Below are positions 42,741 to 55,170 of a stretch of 64,000 nucleotides of DNA, in pieces. Source of the DNA: Dermacentor variabilis (Eukaryota; Arthropoda; Arachnida; Ixodida; Ixodidae). Both the position numbers and the translations under genes were made by a program. The DNA is taken from positions 224,202,024 to 224,266,023 of the forward strand of contig NC_134571.1 of assembly GCF_050947875.1 (NCBI RefSeq), written 5' to 3'. Under the pieces are notes generated by a model that was not told where the DNA came from, ran no database searches, and saw nothing but the letters and a program-made list of their open reading frames with translations. How positions within the stretch are numbered: position 1 is the first letter of the stretch; each line of letters opens with the position of its first letter.

Positions 42741-43439
42741 ACGACATCCATGCCAGCTTCGTGGCATGTCAATCATGTTACGTCATGCATGCGTGTCATG
42801 CACGTTCTGATAGCTCGATTGCGTCGATAGCGGGGGGGGGGGGGAGGGAGGAGTAGCGGCGTAGCCAAGGGGGGCACACGGGCACTTGTAACTCTTACTA
42901 ACAGTAAAATTTTTGCTACTAGTGTACAATTAGAAAAGCGGTCGCCAGGTGTCACTGAAGAAAAAAAAATATTTCTGTGTGAAGAATTCAGCCGCTAACG
43001 TTTAGACATTTCTCTCCGTAAAAGGGCGCCGAAGGGCAAGAATACAGACAATGCTTTCAATTTGCCCGATCTAAAGCAGCCCGAAGTTGTTGTGATCGTT
43101 ATGCAGGAACCTCACTGCACGAGCGCGCACACACGCCCACAAAGTACATTTGCAAACCCAGCGCTTGCCGAGCACATAAACGATGTGCGAACGCGACAGG
43201 AAAAACCACAGTAAGCAATCGACGAGCTGCAAACGTACCTGCATGACCTCCGCGGCAACCATAACTGCCAGTCTCGGAGGCCCTGTGTTGCACTATTGTA
43301 TTACCTCTTGCCAACAATGAATCCAGGCTGCAGTGACAGATGGCGCTGCAGTAGACCGGCGTGCTCCAGCACTCCCGGCCGTGATCGCAAGAAGAGGCAT
43401 GTTTTCGCCCCCGGACAACACACTACCCTATTCCAGCAC

Positions 43440-45060
43440 ACCTTAGCACTGCCTTAATTGTCGTTGACTTAAGAAATTCCGCCACGTCGTGGCGCATAGC
43501 GGTATCGGGAAGTGCGCCATGTTTGGAAGCAAGATGGCCCAATGTACTTAATTCTTTTGCATTGAATATACACTTCCTTTAGTTAAGCTGCGGGCCAGTT
43601 TGCTTAAGGCAAGTTGTTTCAGCCGTTTAAGTAGTGTTTGGAAGTCGGGCGCAAACATCAACATGTCGTCTAAATAGCAGGGGCATGTTTGCCGCTGTAG
43701 GGGACGCATAATTGTGTCCATCATCCGTTGAAACATGGCCGCGCATTAAAAAGGTCGAACGGCATGACATTAAATGCATAGAAGCCGTACGCTGTGACAA
43801 CTGAGCTCTTACAGAGAGAAGCCTCGGCCATGGGCACTTACTTGCCCAGAGGGAAGATTTAAGGAAGAAAAAAAGTCAGGTGCATCGTCATTGCACGGTA
43901 AAATATAGACATCGTTTCGCGAGATCTTATTCAAAGACAATAATCAACACGAAAATGGATTGAACCATCTTTCTTAACAAGAACAATTAGGGATGCTCAT
44001 AGACTGCTTGATGACTGAATAACGCCTCCAGTGAGAATGTCACCTGCTCATCAATAGCCCGCCTCTTAGTAAAACTAGTTGGTAACTCCTCATACTGAAG
44101 TAATTATGCGCAATTCTGCACTCCCCCATTGACGCGTACACCCACACCCGCATACGCAGGAGAACACCACCCACACACCCGCCTCTCTGTCGCTGAAAGC
44201 CGGTAAGGCCGCTGGTGCAGAGCATGGGAGCCAGTGCCGATGGTGTAGAAGAGTTGTCGCTCGACCCGGAGAAGTAATGTGGCAATCAAACGATGAGCTG
44301 AATTGGTGAAGAAGACGGAAAAACTGTCGCGCTGCGTTGAAGTAAGGTTGCAGTCGATTGATGCAGTAAAAGGGTGCGGTGAAGAACTGGAAGGAACAGT
44401 GTCCACAGCGGCGTTGCAAGCGGCAGTTCTGTCTGCGTCCGTGTTAAAAGTGCACCAGCACAGCTCGACCGAGGCACTCGCAGCGTAACAAATGAAGCGA
44501 GAGCGACTTTGGGTTACAAACGCACATGAAAGTGGTGCCAGTACGGAAATAAAGCAAAGCGCATGGCAGAGGAAACATTCGGCGATGGGCAAAGAGGTCA
44601 GACGGCATAGAAAGCGCGTCACAGGGAGTCACACGACAAGGGGACGATCACAGACGACCAAGGAGGTACGTCGATGTCTCCTGTGACGAACTTAGATTGA
44701 AGTCACGCTGAACAACCCCAGGTGGTACAAATTTCTGGAGTCCCCCACTACGGCGTGCCTCATAATCAGATCGTGGATTTGGCGCGCAAACCCCACAATA
44801 TAACTTTTGTTTTCTGTGCGCACAAGTTTGGTAGGAGGCTGCTCATCAAATGGCGTGTCAAAAAGAGGAAGGAGCGCAACATCGACGCGGGCGCTGCCAA
44901 TGACGGCATGATGGCTTGAAAGAATATCCCATCCGATGATGATGTCGTGAGAACAAGAGGTGAGACATAAAAGAAAGTCACAGTAACGCCCGAAAGTTGA
45001 AGCATCGATTGCGATAGCAAATTAGCAGACATCTATACGAAGTAAGGATATATAGTAGCT
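43440..45060 (-). pseudogene. Gypsy copy D: protease end and RT fragment, SINE inserted
   Basis: From 45060 downward: SHDIIIGWDILSSHHAVIGS, the end of the protease domain, then a SINE insertion (44700-44805), then CVCNPKSLSLHLLRCECLGR, the spacer also seen in Gypsy copy A, and QRPYRLSATERRV at the RT start. The palm continues to a YLDDMLMFAPDF motif at about 43680. RNase H and integrase are absent. Frames change many times. The shared spacer suggests the same family as copy A. Confidence 0.78.
44700..44805 (+). mobile_element. Ruka-like SINE fragment, plus strand
   Basis: CAACCCCAGGTGGTACAAAT, CCCACTACGGCGTGCCTCAT and CAAACCCCACAATA match the body of the copies at 34755 and 28800. It interrupts Gypsy copy D. 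Confidence 0.7.
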
Positions 45061-45396
45061 TTATCGGTCGTATAAACTAGGAAACTTTCATGTACTGCCT
45101 AATTAACAAGCATAGTGTCAGCGCGTACAAGCAAACATTAACGCGCCACATTCCACAAGCGCGCCTACTCGCTGCAAAACACGGGACGCTGGTGCGAGCA
45201 CGCGTGGCAGCAGCAGCGAGTGAAGTAAGCTTCGTGCGGTCTATCGCTTCCAAGCAAGAGCGGCAAGAACAAAGCACACAGAAAGTCATGAGCCGGCTGC
45301 AGATCCTTTTCAAGATCTGGCGCCATCGTCAGCGCGCGGCCGCGCAATGTACGCGCTGGTTACGCGCAGTCGAAGCGGCCCTCCCGCGCTGCCTGC

Positions 45397-46041
45397 TGTA
45401 ATGTTTGGGGTCGGGCCTGAAATAGAAGGTAGCTGGCCCATGCCGTCGTCCAACTCATCCACGCTGGGGACGTTGCTGAAGGGAGATACTTGCTCTCATC
45501 GATAACGAGAAATGTGGGATTTATTTACAGCATCTACATGAGAACGTTATAGTTCATCAGTCTAGCATGACTGAACGAGAATGTTCACTAACCAGCCGCT
45601 CAACAGCTGCTTTTAACCACTCTGTCCTCCCTAGATCCATAGGTGAGGGAAAACCGCCGTTGACGGTCGACCATTTCGGATGGTCCAAAGTCATCGTAGC
45701 CGATCCGCCTTTGAGGGGTAGGGTTTACACGTTCACTTCCGCACAGGTTTCACTGACCACACCAAGGCGAGAGGGTTTTCGCAGACAGAGGTCTTGATCT
45801 GAGCAGGCGCCTCTTGGTCCCAGAGTCGACCCCGCAGACAGTGGCCGCCGCGTCTGTCCATTGACTGATGACTTTAAAGATCCGTGAGACGGCGCCACAA
45901 AACTTCTTCTTCCAGGAGTTCTACCGCTTCAGACAAGCCGTGACGGTGACGGCGAATCCACGAACAATACCTGGTCCGCCGACTGCGTCCAGGCCTACCG
46001 GCGCCACCCACCTGGGGCCGCGACGTATTGTCGTCCTTACA
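45397..46041. repeat. Possible solo LTR or other long repeat
   Basis: The segment starts TGTAATGTTTGG and ends GTCGTCCTTACA, so the ends are a short inverted pair as in an LTR, and holds AATAAA on the minus strand (about 45519-45524). No target duplication was found, and the GTCGCCGC-rich end partly repeats at 46043-46140, so the border may be wrong. Confidence 0.3.
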
Positions 46042-47769
46042 ATACGAGTCGCCGCAGGAGCCATCCCGGCGCCAACGGCCTGTTGACTCGGTGCATTGTT
46101 GTTTTCAAAGCGAGTCGCCGCCGCAGACATGCCGGCGCCTTTGCGACGGTCGCTTCCCCGAAGATCGCCAGCCCCCGCCGGTCGAACGTAACATTGCTCG
46201 CTTTCGTTCATACGTGGCGCGAGATCGAGCCGCGATCGTCAGTTCCCCTGGCGCCCCGTCGCGCAATGCGCAGTTGGTGCTACAGGTGTGCGCCGTGTCG
46301 GTTTCAACCGATGGTGGCGTGGTGGTCGTTGCTAGTCGGCGGTGGCGGCGTCGTTGGCGCGGCACCGGTTTACTTATCAGCGACGGCGCATGGCCATTTT
46401 TCGTTGGCGGCGGCGGGGAAACCGACGCTACAAAATTAAAAAGCCACTTCGCTATACCCTGCTTTGCTAAATTGGTCGAAATTCTGGCTTTTTCACGCTA
46501 AGATCTGACAGGACCAAATACAGACGGGCTAAAAGTGAGAGAAATGCAAAACGTTTTGCAAGTCTCTTGCTTTTCACCCAATATATTAAAAAATATATAA
46601 TTGGACATCTATCTAAAAGCGTCTATGTTGAGTGTGTTTGTGTATTCCTTTCTACACAAATATGTAGAGTCTTGCTGTTGCATCGCTGTCGAAATTATTA
46701 TTTTTTTGTGCTATGCCTCGGTGTAAATGAGATATTGTTCCAAATGTGCAAAGAATTGCTACGCCAGCACCGACGCTCATGACAATCTCTAGATATGTTA
46801 ACCTTGCTTCCACTTGTTCTGAATCATATTGTGTTTATACATATGCTTTATGTAAAAAAGAACAGACCTCTTCTATGGACAACTTTTGCTGAGTTAAGTC
46901 CTTAAGCTGTCAAGCAATCAGCAGATGTTCTAACGCACACCACCGGACAATAGGTTGACTCACTTGTTCTAAATATAACTCGCCCTTTGCTTATGTAACT
47001 TTTCTGATAACGTCCTCTTTCCCTGAAGAAAAAAGAATGAAAATACGTTTATTTTTTGCTGCAGATGAACATTTTTTCTTCAGCTGAGATATGTTATGAT
47101 GCGGTACAAAACAACTTTGCTCATTTTCTTTACTCGTCATCACCAGGTTGAACGAACGGAGTTTGGTTTAGTAAAAACGCAGGCATTGCTCGGATGCACA
47201 CTTATTTTAAAAAAAAAGTTATTTTCTAACGTGCACGTCTAAAGCGTTATATAGTTCATTGCAGCTATCGGTGCCAGTTGCATTCAATTTTTTATATGAA
47301 TGCTTCAAAGAAACATAACCATGCAGAAGACACGTAAACATATTTTTTACACGTAGAAAGTAGAAAAACTGCTTCGAATGCAACGGCAGGCCTAATGCGT
47401 AAACTGCCAAACGACTTCGTGAACACATCAGGGCCAGAAATTTCTATCTTGCTGCATGGCGCTATCAGACATATCGCCCATGCTACCCGCAACTACAGTG
47501 CCCACGACCCTCAAGCCGTGATTCTGACGTTGGGATCGAGGCCGCTGTTTCTTCTCGTTGCGCCATATTACGCTTTTGGACAAGAAGTTTCGGAATCCCA
47601 CGTTCGCTGACTCATAAACACGCCTGCGCAGAGACGTGAAGAGCAGCGCTACTTTTGTTGGTATTGTGTAGTTCATTGCTCACCTACTTGACATGATTGT
47701 ATGCTTGAGACAGGCAAAAGAATTAAGAAAGACAACACAAAACCTTACACTGAGATGGATTGACTTAAA
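46042..47769. other. No supported feature
   Basis: 46042-46440 is GC rich with short degenerate repeats and overlapping ORFs on both strands; 46500-47769 is AT rich. No gene is recognised. Confidence 0.45.
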
Positions 47770-48990
47770 GAAGAAATCTTTATACCTATTTAACTGGCGC
47801 GCCGATCTCGCCGACAAGAAGCATCGGCGACGCAGCGAAAACAGTCGGTGGCGCCGCACACCTCTGGTTGCTGCCGGAGCACAACGCCGCAACCCCTCCC
47901 TCCACGGCCTTTCGCGCGCGTTTGCTCTCCGCTTTCTCCTTCGCGCGCGCTAGACGAAGCGGCGATCGTCGGCTTCCCTAGCGTGCTTTCTTCACTCGCC
48001 CATGCAGCACACAACGCGCGGCGACGGTGTTATCGCGCTCGAACTTAATGCGAAACGTCACGGTGACGGCAAGATGCGCCTGGAGTGTCCGTATAATTGT
48101 TGTAGCAATAAAATGAATCGCCATCCCGGCGAAGGTGGATGTCCAGCAAAGCTGTGGAACATCGCCACTACAACTGCTCAGTGGGGTATTCGTTATAAAT
48201 AGGAAAATATCAAATGGCCCACGAAGAGAAAAATCCGGCGTTGACGCTTGATGGTTCTGGAACCTATGTCACCAAGCGGTGACGTCACGTTTGACATGAA
48301 ATGCGATTACTTCATCACCTCAAACGTCGCGTGACGCTGTCATCACACCAAAGGTCGCGTGATGACATCAAATGATAACGCAATCGTCACGCGACGATGT
48401 CGCCTGATGTCGTAATCTGATGGAGTGATCACGTCAAACGTGTCATCTCTCGATGATGCCGCCGTCAAGTGATGATGTCACATGATAACGTCGTGTGATG
48501 CCTCTCGGAGAAGCAATTCACTGTGAGCTTCCCGCTTCTTTGATTACGTAATCGTCACTCGATTACGTAATCACGTCATACGTCACTTGACGTGATCACA
48601 CCAGAGGTCGCGTGATGAATGCGACATGTCAAACGTTACGTTGCGTGACAACGGCGTCGTCACATGACGATATCGCGCCGTAATGTCATGCGATTACATT
48701 ATCACGACAAACGTGACGTCAAGCGATGACGTGTCCGTCATGTGATGATGTCACATGCTGACGACATGTGATGCCTCTCGGAGAAGCAGTGCACTGTGCG
48801 CTTCCCACTTATTTGCACTGTTTCTGGGATGGGCCGACATTTCTGTGTGCGTAAAAGTCGCGCACGCGGACACGAAAAATCCCGACCAAATAAAGGCTAA
48901 CAGCTTCACTGTTAAATTCAATGACATAAAGCTGCTCTTCAACGACAACTCGGGCTGTGCAAATGCCTAAGGCTGAATTTGCTGCGTGCT
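47770..48990. repeat. Composite interspersed repeat rich in TGACGTCA-type palindromes
   Basis: 47790-48200 is a GC-rich repeat-like block. 48240-48780 is packed with variants of GTGATGACGTCA and CATCACGTGA. A longer block, GTGATGCCTCTCGGAGAAGC, occurs at about 48497 and 48768, giving a duplication of about 271 bases. No ORF is recognised. Confidence 0.6.
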
Positions 48991-49089
48991 AGCTGTTCAT
49001 AGCGAAACACGTGAAAGTGACATCACCTTCAGAAGTCAGCGGCAAAGCCGGGCATGCATTACCCAAATTGCGCCTCCTGGTTCTAGATA

Positions 49090-49700
49090 CATTTACTAGT
49101 GCCTGTACTCCTTCCACGATCACATAAATCACGTTACTAAGGTAAATCGGAGGCTTTGGAGATTTCTCAGTACGCCCAGTTCTCGCTTTCCGCACTGCGC
49201 TGAATAGTTTCCTGGGCACGAGTTTCCACACGACGCTTCGTGGGCGAAATGGAGCGGCGGTGAGGCGGTCGACAACTGCAGCGAAAGCGGATTCGTCCGG
49301 TGTGGAATCGAAAGGCGGATCCGGTGCAGCGTGGCGTTGAAATCCTCTCGACGAGTAGATGACAGTTGGTTGCCAGAAGTGAAAAGTAGGTGGCATCCGG
49401 CGCTTGCAGAAACGCGCCACGTGGCCAGCCATTCCGCAGGAGTTACAAAGCGGCCGGTAGTCTGGTGTGCGCCATGGGTTTTGCCCGCGGGGCTAATGTG
49501 GCGCTAACCGGGCACCAGATGGTGATGTATGCGTTGGTGCGTGAAACGCGGCACGGGCCGGCGTTGCGGGCATCGTGGCGACCTGCGCATGCGCAGCAAC
49601 ATGAGTGTTGTGAAAGAGGGAATGCACTCGGGGCGACTGGAGGACGTGCTGTAGCGTGGGTGTCAACGAATAATAGGGTGTCTCTTGCGTCAGTGGCACC
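49090..49700 (-). pseudogene. Gypsy copy F (host copy): gag end and truncated protease
   Basis: The minus strand reads a proline and alanine-rich gag stretch (from about 49700), then PDYRPLCNSCGMAGHVARFC, a complete CCHC knuckle, then VIYVIVEGVQAL, which looks like the start of a retropepsin and stops just before the D-T-G. It lies directly after the broken integrase of copy E. It is most simply the continuation of the gag gene at 54619-55170 that copy E inserted into. Confidence 0.7.
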
Positions 49701-49719
49701 CATGAAATTGCACCGCCGT

Positions 49720-50386
49720 GTTGTAAGCGAATGTTACGTACGACAGGACCGCATCCCACGTCTTCTGCTCGACGTCGACGTACATTGCTAGCATGTCGGC
49801 GAGGGTCTTGTTCAGGCGCTCCGTGAGACCATTCGTCTGCAGATGGTAGGCAGTTGTCCTCCTGTGACTTGTCTGGCTGTATTGCAGAATGGCTTGCGTG
49901 AGCTCTGCTGTGAAAACAGTTCCTAGATTTAGTTTCAGCGAAGCGGGTGAGATAGTCCGTCGCCACGACGATCCACTTACTTCCGGAAGTTGATATCGGA
50001 AACGGCCCCATCAAGTCCATCCCGATCTGCTGAAAAGGTCGATAAGGAGGCTTCATCGACTGTAGTAATCCCGCTGGCCTTGTCGGTGGTGTCTTGCGTC
50101 GCTGACAGCCTCGGCATGTCTTGACGTAACGGGCGACATCGGCAGTTAGGTGGGGCCAGTAATACCTTTCTTGTATCCTCGATAGCGTCCGGGAGAAACC
50201 GAGGTGCCCAGCGGTCGGATCGTCATGTAGGGCGTGCAGTACTTCTGGACGCAGCGCCGACGGAACAACAAGAAGGTAGTTGGCGCGGACTGGTGAGAAG
50301 TTCTTCACGAGTAGGTTGTTTTGAAGCGTGAACGAAGACAGTACACGCTTAATTTCCCTAGGGACAACGTCGGTATGCCCGTCCAA
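49720..50386 (-). pseudogene. Gypsy copy E integrase with internal deletion
   Basis: The N-terminal zinc domain is complete: HDDPTAGHLGFSRTLSRIQ then CRGCQRR. The core opens with FQQIGMDLMGPF, the first catalytic aspartate, and IVVATDYLTRFAETK. The sequence then jumps to GTVFTAELTQAIL in another frame, so about 35 codons, which normally include the second aspartate, are lost. TNGLTERLNKTLADMLAMYV gives the catalytic glutamate, and the frame continues to FAYNTAVQ before the truncation. It cannot be active. Confidence 0.85.
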
Positions 50387-50556
50387 ATGCTCGACTAGGG
50401 CTCTTAGCTCCGGGTCTCCTCGTCGCTGTTCGGCGAAGTCTTCCGCGCTAATTATTCTAAGGAAGGCGTCGTCATCCTCGTCATCTTGCGGCGGCGGGTC
50501 AATGGGGGCGCGTTATACGCAAACGGCATCTGAGTGTTTTCGTCCGGACTTGTATG

Positions 50557-52944
50557 TTACAGTGATGTCGTATTCTTGTAGTCTGACGTTCCACCATGCC
50601 AGCCGTCCTGAGGGTTCTTTAAGCTAGCTAGCCAACACAACGCCTGATGGTCGCTGACCACTTTGAATGGCCTGCCATATAGGTAAGGGCGAAATTTCGC
50701 TGTAGCCCAAACGATGGCGAGGAATTCCTTTTCGGTTGTAGAATAATTGCCTTCCGCTTTTGACAACGACCGCCTAGCGTAGGCTTTCACGTGTTCATGT
50801 CCATCTTTTCTCTGGACTAGGACGGCACCGAGGCCTAGGCTACTGGCGTCAGTGTGTATTTCGGTATCGGCGTGCTCGTCGAATTGCGCGAGTACGGGCG
50901 GCGACTGCATGCGTCGTTTGAGTTCTTGAAATGCGTCGGCCTGCGGCGTTTCCCACTTGATCTCGACATCAGATTTGGTTAGATGCGTTAGCGGCTCAGC
51001 GATGCGTGAAAACTCCTTGACAAATCGCCTGTAGTAGGCACACATGCCAAGAAATCTACGCACTGCCTTCTTGTCGATGGGCTGCGGGAACTTTGCGATG
51101 GCAGCTGTCTTCTGAGGGTCGGGACGGACTCCAGAGTTGATGACATGACCTAGGAACATAAGCTCATCGTAAGCGAAGCGGCACTTTGCTGACTTCAAAG
51201 TGAGCCCTGATGACTTGATGGCCTCTAGTACTGTTGCAAGCCGCATAAGGTGATCGTCGAAATTTCCGGCGAAGACAACGACGTCATCCAAGCAAACGAG
51301 ACAGGTCTGCCACTTCAATCCTGCTAACACCGTGTCCATCACGCGTCGGAACGTTGCAGGTGCCGAGCACAGTCCAAATGGCATAACCTTGAACTCGTAG
51401 AGGCCGTCTGGGGGGATGAAGGCCGTCTTTTCGCGATCTCTTTCGTCGACTTCTATTTGCCAATCGCCAGACTTGAGGTCCTTCGACGAGAAGTATTTAG
51501 CGTTGCAGAGCCGATCCAATGAGTCGTCTATCCGTGGGAGGGGGTATACGTCCTTCTTCGTGATCTTGTGCAGCCGACGATAATCGACGCAGAAACGTAG
51601 GGTTCCGTCCTTTTTCTTCAACAGGACAACAGGGGATGCCCACGGGCTTTTCGACGGCTGGGTGATGTCGTCGCGCAGCATTTCGTCGACTTGTTCTCTT
51701 ATAGCTTCACGTTCTCGCGGCGAAACTCGGTAAGGGCTCTGGCGGAGTGGTCGAGCGCACTCCTCGGTGATTAAGGGATGCTTGGCGACTGGTGTTCGTC
51801 GAATCCTCGATGTCGTCGAAAAGCAGCCTTTGTATCGTCGGAGCAGACTTCTGAGCTGCCGTTGCTTAATGACGGGGAGACTTGGATTAATTTCGTAGTC
51901 TGGTTCGGCAACCATGGTCGTCGGGGTAGATGCGGCAGAATCCAAGAGGACAAACGCATTACCGGCTTCCAGAATTTCCTCGATGTACGCAATCGTCCTG
52001 CCCTTGTTGATGTGCTTGAACTCCTGGCTGAAGTTTGTCAGCAACACTTCAGTTTTCCCTCCATGCAGTCGAGCGATCCCTCTTGCGACGCAAATTTTAG
52101 GGTCTAGCAGTAGACGTCGGTCGCCTTCGATGACGCCTTCTACGTCAGCGGGTGTTTCGGTGCCGACGAAAATAACAATGATGGAGCGAGGCGGGATGCT
52201 CACTGGATCTTCGAGCACACTCAAGGCGTGGTGACTACGAGGGCTCTCCGGCGGCATCGCTTTATCTTCCGAGAGCGTTATTGACTTTGACTTCAGGTCG
52301 ATGATTGCGCCGTGTTGGTCCAGGAAGTCCATGCCGAGAGTGACGTCTCGTGAACACTGTTGGAGGATGACAAAGGTGGCAGGGTAAGTCCGGTCATGAA
52401 TGGTTATTCTTGCCGTGTAGATTCCAGTCGGCGTGATGAGGTGTTCTCCAGCGGTCCGAATTTGAGGGCCTTCCCATGCGGTCTTAACTTTCTTCAACTG
52501 GGCGGCGATGTGTCCACTCATTACGGAGTAATAAGCCCCTGTGTCCACTAAGGCGGTAACTGCGTGGCCGTCCAAAAGCGCCTCGAGGTCGGTCGTTCTT
52601 TGTCTGGCGTTGCAGTTAAGTCTTGGCGTCGGATCACGGCTGCGTCGTGTTGAACGTCGCGTCGTCAAGTCGTCTCTCGTCGCTGTAGTCTTGGCTTCCT
52701 GATTTCGTCGGGATTGTGGCGTCTCGTTATTATGTCGCTTAGATGGCCTTTTTGTCCTGTTCGTCGGTGGCGGAGGATCTTCGTCAGCTCGACGAACAGC
52801 AACCGCACCTCCACTGGTTGCTGCTTTTAGTTTTCCGGATATGGGCTCGCAGAGCGGCCCCGTGCTGGGCCAATGTATGGACGGCGCTGCGGCGACAAGT
52901 AGCGGCCGGGTGACGGCGAACGGGACGGTCGTCGAGGGCTCCAC
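50557..52944 (-). pseudogene. Gypsy copy E protease, RT and RNase H (795-residue frame)
   Basis: The frame is open for 795 residues. Retropepsin D134-T135-G136 lies in [14 protein letters not shown] carries [10 protein letters not shown] (about 451), [15 protein letters not shown], and at 551-554 C-L-D-D, so tyrosine of the YxDD motif has become cysteine although both aspartates remain. RNase H has D699, E738 and D765. A one-base deletion near 50600 cuts off the last RNase H part, which continues in the next frame ([12 protein letters not shown]) until a TAA at about 50515. Its frame is -1 to gag and overlaps it by about 118 bases, as expected for Gypsy frameshifting. Confidence 0.9.
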
Positions 52945-54161
52945 AGATTGGCGGCGAGGTAGCCGGCGATATCGCGAGGTCGTTGGCCAATCTGTGGTCG
53001 CGGCGCGTTAACGGCGAACCCTCTGAATCCCATCTCCCGGTATGTGCATCGGCGGTAGATGTGCCCGGCTTCTCCGCAGTGATAGCAAAGCGGACGGTGG
53101 TCGGGGGCGCTTCAAACGTCGATCTTCCTTGGAATGCCGCGTGAGTTGACGGGTTCGCGTGCTGGCGGCGGGGGTGGTGGTGGACGACGGCACTGTGTCG
53201 TCACTGGGCCCTGCCGTGGGCGCGGAGGGGGAACGTGACGGCGGGCTACAACACCGTTTGTCATCGTTTGCGGCTGAGGCTGCGGCGATTCAGGGAATAC
53301 TCCGAGTTGTTGTTGGAACTCCTCACGTGCGACGTCGGCAATCGAAGCCACTTGAGGCTGTGATGACGGGAACAGCTTCTGTAGCTCCTCCGGCACGACC
53401 GCTCGGCTAGTCTCGCGCAGGTCATTGGTGGCCAGTGACTGAACTCCGGCGTAGCTTGTCGAATTCGTGCGGCGGTTGAATTGCCGGTTCCGCATTTCCA
53501 GTGTCTTCTCGATGCTAGTGGCCTCGCGAAGAAACTCGTCGACAGTCTTCGGTGGGCTTTTTACCATCCCGGATAAACGTTCCTGCTTTACACCACGCAT
53601 CAGTAGCCGGAATTTCTTTTCCTCCGACATTTCCGGGTCGGCGTGGCGGAATAGGCGGCTCATTTCTTCTGTAAAAATCGCGGTGGTCTCATGAGGCAGC
53701 TGCACTCGGGTTTCTAGTAGTGCTTGGGCTCGTTCTCGGCGTACGACGCTTGTGAATGTCTGCAGGAAGCCGCTTCGGAAAACGTCCCAGGTTGTTAAGG
53801 TGGCTTCTCTGTTCTGGAACCACGTCCTGGCAGCGTCTTCCAATGCGAAGAAGACATGTCGCAGTTTGTCGTCGCTGTTCCAGCTGTTAAATGCAGCGAC
53901 CCTCTCATACGTTTCGAGCCAGGTTTCCGGGTCCTCGAATGTTGAACCGCGGCACGTCGGGGGCTCCCTGGGCTGCTGTAGCACGACGGGGGACGCTGGG
54001 GCTGCCATAGGGGTGGACTTGGTGGCAATCTTCCTGCTCGTCTCAGGTAGAAGTCCGTGCTCGGGGGGCTGTCCTTGCAGTCGGCGGCTACTACGCTGAT
54101 CTTGGGCGATGTTGGTTTTGTCCTCGGGCTTCGGGCTTGGACCGCGGCTTTGCGGGGGCAT
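52827..54161 (-). pseudogene. Gypsy copy E gag with one nonsense codon
   Basis: From ATG at 54161 (MPPQSRGPSPKPEDKTN) one frame of 445 codons is broken only by TGA at 53112-53114, where CGA is likely ancestral. The capsid region has FEDPETWLETYERVAAFNSW and WDVFRSGFLQTF. The zinc knuckle just after the stop is CYHCGEAGHIYRRC, intact. A Pro- and Arg-rich tail ends at 52827. An apparent earlier start at 54200 is not an ATG, and lies in the LTR edge, so I start at 54161. Confidence 0.88.
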
Positions 54162-54180
54162 TCGGTACACGAACGCACAA

Positions 54181-54192
54181 GCACCTCCACCA
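54181..54192 (-). other. Primer binding site of Gypsy copy E
   Basis: TGGTGGAGGTGC on the minus strand, two bases from the LTR end, the same core as in copies B and F. Confidence 0.5.
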
Positions 54193-54194
54193 GA

Positions 54195-54618
54195 TGTCAC
54201 GTGGTAGTGACGTTAAAGAACACAGTAGCAATACTGTGAAAGACAAAACTTGCTTTTATTGGGCGGACCTGTGCCCACAAAACAGGCCAAACTTAAAGCA
54301 CAACGAGAGCGGCGAACACAGTCGGCGATCGTCGAAAATCTGATCAACGGGTCAGGCGCGTCGGCTTTTATACAGCAGTCGTCGAATGTTCCAGACTAAT
54401 CATTGGGACCCGCGTGCCTTCCCCAAAGTTCTACACCATTCCAGTCTGGCGATGAAATCAGATAACGCAAGGTTCGGCGACAACAGACAGCGATAGAAGC
54501 ATCGATAACTTTCCAGAAACTTCGGATATATGCAGGCGCGTCCCGCGCTGTGCGATAACATTTGTTAGGCGGCGAAACGTGGTCGCCCGATAAAGATAAG
54601 TACACGTGTCGATGTACA
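54195..54618 (-). repeat. 5' LTR of Gypsy copy E (424 bp)
   Basis: Minus strand starts TGTACATCGACACG and ends CACGTGACA. It contains TATAAAAG (about 54366-54373) and AATAAA (54255-54260). The upstream edge joins copy F gag at an ACACTG sequence. The other LTR is lost. Confidence 0.88.
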
Positions 54619-55170
54619 GTGTTGCGATTCTTTGCCAACAGCATCCGAAAGGCGTCGTCGTCAACTTCTTTTAAAATATCGCCGCTCTTGTCGCTTTTCG
54701 ATATTGACGCATCGACACGCTCGCAGAAATCCACGAGATCCTCGACATAACTAGCAAATATCTCACCGCACTGCTGCGCTCGTTCTCGCAAAGAGTTCTC
54801 GGCGCGAAGCTTGCTGGCTGCACGCCGCTTAAACACCTATGTGAAGTTAGTCTTGAAAGCCACCCAATTCGATAGATGAGTTTCGCGGTTGCGGTTGCTC
54901 AGGTAGACTATGCCGCTGTTCGGTTTCGTAGCTTCGTCCCACTTATTTTGGTTGCTCACCCTTCAATATCAGATGGGTCAGTCCTCCACGTCATGGTCGC
55001 CCAGCCCGCTGAAAGTGGCCCGGTGACGCCTAAGCAATGTACCCGAAAAGGCCACAGCACGCATCGCGACCGTTGGACGCGGTGACGGGTCTTCCGCCAT
55101 GACCGGAATGAATGGCAGAGTCCTGCTTGGAAGTTTCAGGTTTCAAGGCGTACCCAGCACCTCCACCAAA
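54619..55170 (-). pseudogene. Gypsy copy F gag start
   Basis: Minus strand from 55170: primer site (55151-55168, TGGTGGAGGTGCTGGGTA), then broken gag frames with GDHDVED, NWVAFKTNFT and RRAASKLRAENSLRERAQQC. These match copy A gag (FSGTEDHDVEDW, WTAFKTNVTEVFG), so it is the same family. The frame breaks off after AKNRNTV, where copy E's LTR begins. Confidence 0.8.

Larger units (their letters stand above)
49701..54618 (-). mobile_element. Ty3/Gypsy retrotransposon copy E, nearly complete, nested in copy F
   Basis: 5' LTR 54195-54618, gag, protease-RT-RNase H and integrase, all minus strand in the normal Gypsy order. The 3' end of integrase and the 3' LTR are missing at about 49700. It interrupts the gag of copy F at 54619. 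Only a few nonsense and frameshift changes are present, so it is younger than copies A to D. Confidence 0.9.

Noticed and set aside
45397..46041. Confident solo LTR
   Set aside because: Inverted TGTAA/TTACA ends are present, but there is no target duplication and the end repeats nearby, so I kept it only at low confidence.
54162..54200. Gag start of Gypsy copy E at 54200
   Set aside because: The codon there is GTG and lies at the LTR and primer site; ATG at 54161 is the first real start.
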